A DNA stretch of 7,217 nt, taken from positions 1 through 7,217 of the forward strand of contig JAYSYZ010000269.1 in assembly GCA_043727195.1 (NCBI GenBank), given 5' to 3'. A program made the translations under genes and the position numbers. Of the stretch, positions 1 through 5,944 are shown one piece after another. Each line of letters opens with the position of its first letter. Position 1 is the stretch's first letter. This stretch comes from JAUYQR01 sp043727195. Its GTDB lineage: Bacteria > Pseudomonadota > Alphaproteobacteria > Rhodobacterales > Rhodobacteraceae. The notes under the pieces were generated by a model that had not been told where the DNA came from, made no database searches, and was given only the letters and a program-made list of their open reading frames with translations.

Positions 1-337
1 GAAGCGCTCGACCGAGATCGCGGAGGTGCTGCTGGAGGAGATCCACAAGCTGGACGATCCGGATCAGGACAATGTGAGCTTCTGCGTGATCAAGGTGAAT
101 GACGCCTCGGCGCGGCCAAAGACGGCACGCGCCACCCGCCCGTCGATGGCGATCAGCCGCCCGCGCCGCCTGACCACGCTGGTCAGCGACCCGACGGTGG
201 TGCCGATCCACACCCGCACACCAGAAGCGCAAACCGCAGAACGGGCGGTGACCCCCGACAACGTGACCAGCGAAGCCTTGCAACACCCCGCACCACGGCC
301 CAAGCTGAAGCTTCGGCGCATTGCCGTAGCGAAATGA
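1..337 (+). CDS. PP2C-type Ser/Thr protein phosphatase, C-terminal fragment (5' end outside window)
   Basis: Open reading frame entering from the left edge (frame of base 2) and ending at TGA 335-337. About 30 N-terminal visible residues resemble the last helix and strand of PPM/PP2C phosphatases: an amphipathic helix (STEIAEVLLEEIHKL), then DPDQDNVSFCVIKV. This matches the family's terminal 'G-x-x-D-N-[VI]-[TS]-hydrophobic strand' motif, where the Asp (codon 68-70) would be a metal ligand. PP2C enzymes remove phosphate from Ser/Thr residues in the cytoplasm, usually opposing a Hanks-type kinase. The roughly 78 residues after the domain are Arg/Pro/Thr-rich, look disordered and end in a basic stretch (KLKLRRIAVAK). 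Such a tail is not part of the catalytic fold and could mediate docking. GTG at 26 is an internal codon, not the start. The next gene begins 17 bases downstream, so co-transcription is likely. The assignment rests on one motif and on helix/strand order. Confidence 0.6.
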   Translation, partial: KRSTEIAEVLLEEIHKLDDPDQDNVSFCVIKVNDASARPKTARATRPSMAISRPRRLTTLVSDPTVVPIHTRTPEAQTAERAVTPDNVTSEALQHPAPRPKLKLRRIAVAK

Positions 338-354
338 GACCCGTGAAATGAGCC

Positions 355-2310
355 ATGGCTGACCCGGCCGAGGAACTGACGCTTTCACAGCGGCTTGGCC
401 AGGCTCTGGACCGGGGGCAACTGCCTGCCGGCGGGGCGGCCGAAGCGGCGGAACGGTTGATCGACCGGCTGGCGCGCCCCGCACGTCTGGCGCTGCTGGG
501 GTTGCCTGGTGCCGGGAAATCCGCCGTGCTCAACCTCCTGGCGGGCGAAACCGTGATTGATGAATCGCTGCGCCTGCCGACGGTCATGGTGCGGTTCGGC
601 TCGCCAGAGCAGATGGTCTGCACCTTGCCGAACGGATCGACCCAAGTGGTGCCGGGGCGGGATTTGAACGATATCGTACCAATGACGCCCGCGCTGGTGA
701 CGATGGAACTGCATCTGCCGGCGCTGTCGGTGATCAGCCTGCTGGAAGTCGCGGCCGGGCCTGCCGAGGGTGATCAGCGGCGCGCCGCCACCTGGGCCAG
801 CAAGCGCGCCGATATCATGGTTTGGGTCAGCACATCATTTCTTCCAAAAGAACAGATGGTCTGGGAAAGCCTGCCGGAAACGATCAGGGACAACGGATTT
901 CTGCTTTTGTCAAAGACCGATCTGATGGGCGGCCGGGATGCCGTGTCCGGTATGGTCGACCGGGTCGAAATGCGCGCCGGCGAAGAATTCCGCCAGATTC
1001 TGCCGGTTTCGGTGCTGACCGCACGCAAGGCAATGCAGGCGCCTGGCGGCATCGACCGGGTCATGTTCCGCGACAGCGGCGCATCGGCCGTGATCCTGGC
1101 GATCAAATCGCGCGTTGAAATGGCGCGACGGGCGGATATGGACATGGGAGAGCTTTTGCTTGCCCGCCATCCCGAGGGCGCAGCGCCGTCGGCCCGCCGG
1201 CTGAGCAACCCCCTGGTCACGATCAGCGAACCACCCCTCGCTTCGCCCGCGACACCATTGCTACTGCGCTTGCCGGATATCGCCGTTGACCCCGCGCCAG
1301 GAGAATCGGATCAGGTGCCTGATCCCCAGTCGGCCGCACCGGCCGCCCCGGGCGCGATGCCCGATCTTGCCTCAAGCAGTGCGCCGCGCCGCTATGCCGA
1401 GCGTCTCAGGCAGATGCCGCCGCCCTACGAGCCGCCGGTCTACCAGCCACCGGCCCCGCCCCGGCGCACATTGGGACGCGAGCCATTGCTTCCACCCGCG
1501 TCGGAACCCGCACCGACACCGGCACCGGACGGCGATCGGCTGCGTGGCATCTTTGCCCGGTCCGACGATGAACTGAGCGAAACCACACCGGAAACGGCGG
1601 CCCCAAAGCCGCAGGACGATCCGCAGAACGATCCCGTAACCAGACCCGCACCGAAACCGGTGCCGATGAAAGATCCGCTGCGGGGCATTTTCGCCCGGAC
1701 CGCAGAAGAACTGCAGGAAGCAACCGATCAGGCGGCGACGCTGGATCCGCTGCATGGGTCGGATGCCGAGGCGGTGCCAAATGTAGAACCTCCACAACCG
1801 GGTGCCATCGCGCGTCCTGCCGCGCCCGGGCCGGCGCAGCGTCCGGCGGTAACTATGCCACCGATGCCCCGTCCCGTGTCGATGGAACCCCGGCCGGATC
1901 GCCCCCGCGGTTCCGAACGGCGGGAACGTCCGCGCATCGCCGCGCGGGCCAGTGTCACGGTCACGCCCCCCGCTGCCGTTGCAGCTTTTGCAGATCGTGA
2001 CCGGGAAATACTCGAAACGGCAATCCACCTCATCATGCAACGTGCAGGCGAGTTGGCCGACCGTTTGCGCGGTGTGGACAAGATCCCCGTCGATCTGGTG
2101 CTTGACCATGGCCGTGAGGTGACCGAACGGGTTGCCGACCTGCTGGCGGAAAGCGAGAGGCCAGAAGTCCGCCGAATCGCTGCCGACTTGGGCGAGATTC
2201 AGGATCTGATCATGCTGATGCAGCTTGAAAAGGGCCATGCACCTGCAGATGATACGGTGACACTGCTCTTACAACTTAGGCGTGATTTGGAAACATTAAT
2301 GGCTGCTTAG
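355..2310 (+). CDS. Degenerate P-loop GTPase-like protein with Pro-rich linker and helical C-terminus
   Basis: 651 residues. Residues about 45-265 form a GTPase-like domain. The P-loop is G49-L-P-G-A-G-K55-S56 and a G4-like motif is S186-K-T-D189. The G3 motif (DxPG) is replaced by E131-V-A-A-G135, so hydrolysis may be lost. The domain aligns with the 325-residue GTPase encoded at 4550-5527: LPTVMVRFG versus LPPVWLSYG, W170..PE..R.N..LL..D versus W139..PE..R.N..LL..D, and DSGASA (240) versus DSGAHA (204). Residues about 270-540 are Pro/Ala-rich and look disordered, with a PPPYEPPVY stretch (355-363) and two copies of LRGIFAR[ST]xxELxE. Residues about 543-651 are predicted helical and end in a Leu-rich stretch. 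ATG 355 is the first possible start after an in-frame TGA at 349-351. Its ribosome site is weak, so reinitiation from the upstream phosphatase is plausible. The last 15 or so codons are unusually AT-rich. The cellular role is unknown. A nucleotide-binding scaffold is my inference. Confidence 0.85.
   Translation: MADPAEELTLSQRLGQALDRGQLPAGGAAEAAERLIDRLARPARLALLGLPGAGKSAVLNLLAGETVIDESLRLPTVMVRFGSPEQMVCTLPNGSTQVVPGRDLNDIVPMTPALVTMELHLPALSVISLLEVAAGPAEGDQRRAATWASKRADIMVWVSTSFLPKEQMVWESLPETIRDNGFLLLSKTDLMGGRDAVSGMVDRVEMRAGEEFRQILPVSVLTARKAMQAPGGIDRVMFRDSGASAVILAIKSRVEMARRADMDMGELLLARHPEGAAPSARRLSNPLVTISEPPLASPATPLLLRLPDIAVDPAPGESDQVPDPQSAAPAAPGAMPDLASSSAPRRYAERLRQMPPPYEPPVYQPPAPPRRTLGREPLLPPASEPAPTPAPDGDRLRGIFARSDDELSETTPETAAPKPQDDPQNDPVTRPAPKPVPMKDPLRGIFARTAEELQEATDQAATLDPLHGSDAEAVPNVEPPQPGAIARPAAPGPAQRPAVTMPPMPRPVSMEPRPDRPRGSERRERPRIAARASVTVTPPAAVAAFADRDREILETAIHLIMQRAGELADRLRGVDKIPVDLVLDHGREVTERVADLLAESERPEVRRIAADLGEIQDLIMLMQLEKGHAPADDTVTLLLQLRRDLETLMAA
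1534..1581 (+). repeat. Linker motif copy 1 in the degenerate GTPase
   Basis: Encodes residues 394-409, DRLRGIFARSDDELSE. The pattern D-x-L-R-G-I-F-A-R-[S/T]-x-x-E-L-x-E recurs 46 residues later. It is an island of hydrophobic and charged conservation inside an otherwise Pro/Ala-rich linker, as expected of a short linear docking motif. Confidence 0.7.
1672..1719 (+). repeat. Linker motif copy 2 in the degenerate GTPase
   Basis: Encodes residues 440-455, DPLRGIFARTAEELQE, which matches copy 1 at ten of sixteen positions, with a conservative S to T change at the tenth position. A trace of a third copy (DPLHG, residues 464-468, bases 1744-1758) lies 24 residues further on. The DNA copies differ at many third positions, so the similarity is kept at protein level rather than being a recent duplication. 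Confidence 0.7.
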
Positions 2311-2446
2311 GCCTTATTATTGACCGAAGAATCGTCTAAAACCTGCCCAATTAGGACCACTTTCCGAAATTATAGTATGTTTCCGGGGTGTTGCGTTTTC
2401 GAAGGTGCGGGGTGGTACGTTTCAGCACCGCGGATGTGAGGGTAGT
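2311..2446 (+). promoter_or_regulatory. AT-rich intergenic region, possible promoter for the dynamin-like gene
   Basis: This 136-base gap is the only sizeable spacing between the forward genes. Bases 2281-2400 are about 42% GC by my count, well below the flanking genes. TATAGT (2371-2376) is a fair -10 candidate, but the hexamer 17 bases upstream (CAATTA, 2348-2353) is a poor -35. Two direct TTTCCG copies (2361-2366 and 2380-2385) flank the TATAGT and could be an operator. GGTGC (2404-2408) can pair with GCACC (2425-2429) as a short stem before the ribosome site. No convincing terminator for the upstream gene is visible, so read-through remains possible. Confidence 0.35.
2438..2442 (+). promoter_or_regulatory. 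Ribosome binding site that decides the start of the dynamin-like gene
   Basis: GAGGG lies four bases before ATG 2447, and this supports 2447 over the in-frame GTG at 2405. The GTG has no good Shine-Dalgarno sequence, and the 14 residues it would add (Gly/Cys/His-containing) do not look like conserved protein. Confidence 0.55.
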
Positions 2447-4519
2447 ATGGGACTTGGCGCAGTTGTGCAGGTGGACGACGCGAACGTCGAGGACAATGTT
2501 CCGGCGGTGATTGCACCCGAGGTTGCACTGGTTCGCAGCTTTCCAGGGCTGCGACGCATTTCGGATGCGGTGCAGCGGTTCGAAGATGTGCTGCGCGATT
2601 TCGTCGCCATGGCCGACCCGGTGACCGCCAAGAAAGCGACGCGCATCATGGCGCAAACCCGCGAGGTGGAGCCTTCGGTCACTGTCATCGGCCAGATCAA
2701 GGCGGGCAAAACCTCGCTGGTGAACGCGATGATCGGGGCGCCGGGCCTGTTGCCGACCGACGTAAACCCGTGGACCTCGGTTGTCACGTCGCTGCACATC
2801 AACACGCCCAGCCCGGAAGTGAACGTCAAGGCGAAGTTCAAGTTCTTTGATGGCGCGGAATGGGACAAGCTCGTGTCGAACGGCGGCCGGATCGGCCAGT
2901 TGGCGGCACGTGCCGGGGCGGATGATGAACTGGAAAAGCTGCGCCTGCAGGTCGTCGCGATGCGCGAAAAGGCGCAGGCCCGACTGGGCCGCAAGTTCGA
3001 AATGCTGCTCGGAACCGAACACCGCTACGGGGTGGTCGACGATACGCTTTTGCGCCGCTACGTCTGCGTCGGCGACGAAGAGGCTGGAAGCGCCGATCAG
3101 GGCCGTTTTACCGACATCACCAAATCTGCCGATCTCTACATCGAGCGCGCGGATATTCCGACGATGCTGTGCGTGCGCGATACCCCCGGCGTGAACGACA
3201 CATTCATGATGCGCGAACAGATCACCATCAACGCGGTGCGCGACAGCCGGTCCTGCATCGTGGTCCTGTCGGCACATCAGGCGCTGACGACGATGGACAT
3301 GGCGCTGATCCGCCTGATCGCCCATCGCCAGTCGCGTGAGATCATCATCTACGTCAACCGGATCGACGAATTGTCCGACCCAGCGACCCAGGTTCCGGAA
3401 ATTCACCGCTCGATCCTCGAGACGTTGGAAAAGAACAACGCGCCGCAGGATATCGACATCATATTCGGCTCGGCACATTGGGCGAATGCCGTTCTGTTGG
3501 GTCAGATCGACGAAATGACTGACGACAGCACGGAGTCAGCCATCAACTGGACCCGCGCCGCCTTTGCCGACAAGGTCGAAAGCTGGACGGCGGAACAGCT
3601 GGTCTGGCACGCGTCCGGCGTGCCTGCGCTGCTGGAAGCACTGGGCCAGCGCATGTACGAAGGCCCGGTCCACGAGACGCTGCAAAAGGCGGCGCGTCAG
3701 TCGCTGAACCTCGTGCAAAGCCTGGATGTGGTGGATCAGGTCCGGATTCTGGATCAGGACGGGTCGCTCAACCGCACCATGACGCCAAGTGATCTGGATG
3801 CCGAACTGACCCGGATCGAAAAGGATTGCACCGACAAGCTGCTGGCGATGACAAACACGGTCTGCAAGGATTTTACCAACCGTATCGACCAGTCCTATGA
3901 ACGGTTCCTAGAACGCGCCACCTCGTCCCTGATCGAGCACTTGCAGACCCACGGCGAAGACGCGACCTGGCATTACAGCCCGCTTGGCCTGCGGATGCTG
4001 TTGAGTTCCAGCTATCAGGTGGTGCTGCGGAAAATGCATGGCATCGCAGCCGAAGTGAATGCCGAAGCGGCGCGCAAGATTGCCGAACTTTACGGCAAGA
4101 CCTTTGCGATCACCGTCGAGGGCTTCAAGATCGAGGTGCCGGTGGTGTCTTACATCCCGCCGCCGATCAATCTGGGCCAGACCATCGCGCTGGATCTGCA
4201 GGTTGGCTGGTGGAAGGGCTGGTGGCAGCGCCGGCGGGGCTACAAGGCCTTTGCACAGGATTTCTACAACCTGATCCGGGCTGAAACCCACCCGATCATC
4301 AATGATCTGAAGACGATCCAGATCGGCCTGTTCCGCGAACGGACGCAGGGAACGCTGAAGGATTTCCTGCAGGAACAGCGCGAACTCCTGATGAGCGCGC
4401 TGGCCAGTTCCGAGATTTCGATGGAAGAAATGAAAGAACTTTTTGGCGTGAATGCATGGGAAGACCGTCAGGAATGCCTTGCGACGATCATGGACGAACT
4501 CGCGGATTACGCCGAGTAA
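2447..4519 (+). CDS. Dynamin-like GTPase (Dynamin_N family), large
   Basis: 690 residues from ATG 2447. Bacterial dynamin-like proteins bind GTP and assemble on, remodel or fuse membranes, or act as scaffolds. All G motifs are recognisable: G1 G82-Q-I-K-A-G-K88-T-S, a G2 Thr in NPWTSVVT, G3 D245-T-P-G248 followed by VND, G4 N304-R-I-D307 (usually NKxD), and G5-like G341-S-A-H. The segment AHQALTTMD is typical of the family. About 155 residues separate G1 from G3, including a charged helix (DELEKLRLQVVAMREK), as in other bacterial dynamins. A helical segment precedes the G domain. About 340 mostly helical residues follow it, as expected for neck and stalk. Residues about 560-600 (PPPINLGQT..., then GWWKGWWQRRRG at 587-598) could be a membrane-touching paddle. 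There is no clear transmembrane span or signal peptide. It sits 30 bases before the small GTPase gene. The specific function is unknown. Confidence 0.88.
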   Translation: MGLGAVVQVDDANVEDNVPAVIAPEVALVRSFPGLRRISDAVQRFEDVLRDFVAMADPVTAKKATRIMAQTREVEPSVTVIGQIKAGKTSLVNAMIGAPGLLPTDVNPWTSVVTSLHINTPSPEVNVKAKFKFFDGAEWDKLVSNGGRIGQLAARAGADDELEKLRLQVVAMREKAQARLGRKFEMLLGTEHRYGVVDDTLLRRYVCVGDEEAGSADQGRFTDITKSADLYIERADIPTMLCVRDTPGVNDTFMMREQITINAVRDSRSCIVVLSAHQALTTMDMALIRLIAHRQSREIIIYVNRIDELSDPATQVPEIHRSILETLEKNNAPQDIDIIFGSAHWANAVLLGQIDEMTDDSTESAINWTRAAFADKVESWTAEQLVWHASGVPALLEALGQRMYEGPVHETLQKAARQSLNLVQSLDVVDQVRILDQDGSLNRTMTPSDLDAELTRIEKDCTDKLLAMTNTVCKDFTNRIDQSYERFLERATSSLIEHLQTHGEDATWHYSPLGLRMLLSSSYQVVLRKMHGIAAEVNAEAARKIAELYGKTFAITVEGFKIEVPVVSYIPPPINLGQTIALDLQVGWWKGWWQRRRGYKAFAQDFYNLIRAETHPIINDLKTIQIGLFRERTQGTLKDFLQEQRELLMSALASSEISMEEMKELFGVNAWEDRQECLATIMDELADYAE

Positions 4520-4536
4520 GCCCGGTTTGCGCAGAA

Positions 4537-4541
4537 AAGGA
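4537..4541 (+). promoter_or_regulatory. Ribosome binding site of the small GTPase gene
   Basis: AAGGA eight bases before ATG 4550 is the best-placed Shine-Dalgarno sequence in the window. It favours ATG 4550 over the in-frame ATG at 4556, where the spacing would be 14. Confidence 0.65.
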
Positions 4542-4549
4542 CCAGACAC

Positions 4550-5527
4550 ATGCCTATGAAACGCAAACCCCGCATCGCCCTTATGGGAGAGTTCAGCTCT
4601 GGCAAGAGCACTCTTTGCAACGTGCTTTTGGGCGCGCGTCCGCTGCTGGAAAAGGTTACCGCAACGCAACTGCCGCCCGTCTGGCTGTCTTACGGAACGG
4701 CCCCGGCCTATTCGGTAGGTCTGGATGGCCAGAAATGGGCGCTGGATGTGGCCGATCTGGCCTCGGTCCCGCTGGAAGGAACGGAGCATGTGCGCATCTA
4801 CCTGAAAAGCGATCTGTTGCGCTATTGCGATCTGATCGACATGCCCGGCATCTCCGACCCCAGCATGTCCTCCGAAGTGTGGGAGCGGATGACCCATCTG
4901 GCGGACGGCGTACTGTGGTGCACGCCGGCCAATCAGGCCTGGCGGCAATCGGAATCGGGCGTCTGGTCGACCTTTCCGGAAGAGATGCGACACAATTCGC
5001 TGCTTTTGGTCACACGCTTTGACAAGATCGTCGGTGAAAGCGACCGCGCCAAGGTTCTGAAGCGGGTCGGGATCGAAACGGCGGGGCTTTTCGCCGACTT
5101 CTTCCCCATGGCGCTGACGCAAGCGATGGCTGCGGGCGAGGATCAGGGGAAATGGGTCGACAGTGGCGCGCATGCGTTTTCAACCGCGCTGTTTGAACTG
5201 ATCCACCGGCTGATCGACGAGGGCGTTGCCGGTGCGGGCGACGTGACCGCCGTGGTTGCCAATGATGACACGCCGGAACCGGATGCCGCCCAAAGCCTTG
5301 TTGCCCGGCATTTTGATCATTTGATGCGGATCCGCAACACTCCGGTGATCAAGGTCATGCCGCGCCGCGTCCAGGCCAAGGGCGAACGGATCATGCGGAC
5401 CGAACGCCCGGGATCAGACCCGGGTGAGACTGTCGTATCGTTTTCCGACTGGCCCGATGCTGAGGTTGCGCCCGCAGCGAAACAGGTGGATATGCGCAGT
5501 GTCATGACCAAGTCCAAGGGTTCGTGA
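4550..5527 (+). CDS. Small dynamin-related GTPase
   Basis: 325 residues. The GTPase domain covers about residues 8-225. G1 is G13-E-F-S-S-G-K19-S20, a G2 Thr lies in KVTATQLPP, G3 is D97-M-P-G100, and G4 is T155-R-F-D158 (a variant of [NT]KxD). The GEFSSGKST P-loop is typical of the dynamin/YfjP-like branch of TRAFAC GTPases, so GTP binding and hydrolysis are expected. The domain is paralogous to the degenerate one encoded at 355-2310, sharing LPxVxxxxG, AD..xW, W..[LF]PE.[IM]R.N..LL and DSGA. There is no stalk or transmembrane segment. The last 100 or so residues are polar and probably disordered (TERPGSDPGE, MTKSKGS), so it may rely on the large neighbouring dynamin for assembly. It lies 30 bases after that gene and 27 bases before the Roadblock-like gene. 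I infer it is an active partner of a multi-GTPase complex. The exact role is unknown. Confidence 0.87.
   Translation: MPMKRKPRIALMGEFSSGKSTLCNVLLGARPLLEKVTATQLPPVWLSYGTAPAYSVGLDGQKWALDVADLASVPLEGTEHVRIYLKSDLLRYCDLIDMPGISDPSMSSEVWERMTHLADGVLWCTPANQAWRQSESGVWSTFPEEMRHNSLLLVTRFDKIVGESDRAKVLKRVGIETAGLFADFFPMALTQAMAAGEDQGKWVDSGAHAFSTALFELIHRLIDEGVAGAGDVTAVVANDDTPEPDAAQSLVARHFDHLMRIRNTPVIKVMPRRVQAKGERIMRTERPGSDPGETVVSFSDWPDAEVAPAAKQVDMRSVMTKSKGS
5405..5426 (+). repeat. Inverted repeat inside the small GTPase gene
   Basis: Two CCCGGG hexamers (5407-5412 is GCCCGGG in context, and 5419-5424) are separated by ATCAGA and can pair as a stem of about eight pairs with one G-T wobble. It encodes RPGSDPG in the disordered tail. 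It is not followed by a T run, so it is not an intrinsic terminator. Confidence 0.4.
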
Positions 5528-5541
5528 CGCGGGGCAGGCGC

Positions 5542-5547
5542 GAAGGA
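5542..5547 (+). promoter_or_regulatory. Ribosome binding site supporting a GTG start
   Basis: GAAGGA seven bases before GTG 5555 gives good spacing and supports this non-ATG start for the Roadblock-like gene. No ATG lies in frame nearby upstream. Confidence 0.6.
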
Positions 5548-5554
5548 CAGGGCC

Positions 5555-5926
5555 GTGGGCGTAGCAGAGCAACTTAGTTCGGTCACCAGGGCGTTTCCGC
5601 AAGCGCGCGTGGTGGCCTTTGCCGATCTGTCGTCCCGGATGATCCTGGCCTCTGTCGGGGCCGAGGATACGACGCAGGAACGTCTGGACAAGCTGTGCCA
5701 TCAGGCGCGCGTCAGCTTTGATGATCCGCTGTTCACCCTTTCAGTCGAAGCCTTCGGCGAGCCGCACGGTGCCATCGTTTTCGACGCAGCCGGGGTTCGG
5801 GTGTTCCTCCGTTCGGAAATCGAAGCCGCTGACGCGCTGTGCTGCATCTGCGATCATGGCATTGACCTTGGGGCGTTTGTGACCAAAATCCGTGCAACGC
5901 TGAATGAAATCAGCGCGGGTACGTGA
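5555..5926 (+). CDS. Roadblock/LC7-like small protein
   Basis: 123 residues from a GTG start. Secondary structure reads as the Roadblock/LC7 order: a first helix (VAEQLSSVTRAF), a beta hairpin (ARVVAFADLSSRMILASVG, residues about 17-35), a second helix (TQERLDKLCHQARVSF), strands (GAIVFDAAGVRVFLRS and DALCCICD), and a final helix (LGAFVTKIRATLNEIS). The end, ICDHGIDLGAFVTKIRATL, resembles the family's 'strand, small loop, LG, last helix'. Roadblock proteins in bacteria are usually cytoplasmic partners or regulators of small GTPases (MglB with MglA, CvnB with CvnD). The position 27 bases after a GTPase gene and 18 bases before gene 5945-6805 fits that role. The call is by fold pattern, not by a diagnostic residue motif, so a different alpha/beta fold is possible. 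It likely works as a homodimer or as a heterodimer with the next gene product (inference). Confidence 0.5.
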   Translation: MGVAEQLSSVTRAFPQARVVAFADLSSRMILASVGAEDTTQERLDKLCHQARVSFDDPLFTLSVEAFGEPHGAIVFDAAGVRVFLRSEIEAADALCCICDHGIDLGAFVTKIRATLNEISAGT

Positions 5927-5944
5927 CAAGGGTCGGTCAAGCTA

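Noticed and set aside
1372..2238. Minus-strand frames within the linker region of gene 355-2310
   Set aside because: They arise from Pro/Ala-rich GC-rich codons. The Arg/Gly/Cys-rich translation has no domain signal, and the plus frame continues into a helical C-terminus.
2320..2342. TTGACC (2320-2325) with TAAAAC (2337-2342) as a promoter
   Set aside because: The spacer is only 11 bases, too short for a sigma-70 type promoter.
2377..2439. A 20-codon upstream mini-ORF (starts MFPGCCVFEG) before the dynamin-like gene
   Set aside because: It has no ribosome site, and its start lies within the candidate promoter. The chance of such a short frame is high.
2351..3478. Long minus-strand open frame of 375 codons opposite the dynamin-like gene
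   Set aside because: The plus strand has intact G motifs over the same stretch. The reverse frame is His/Arg/Asp-rich with no recognisable domain, as expected from a GC-rich antisense shadow.
3908..5173. Long minus-strand open frame of 421 codons
   Set aside because: It spans the end of one well-supported GTPase gene and most of the next, and has composition typical of a shadow frame.
5405..5426. CCCGGG inverted repeat as an intrinsic terminator
   Set aside because: It lies inside a coding region with no following T run, so only a structured mRNA is possible.
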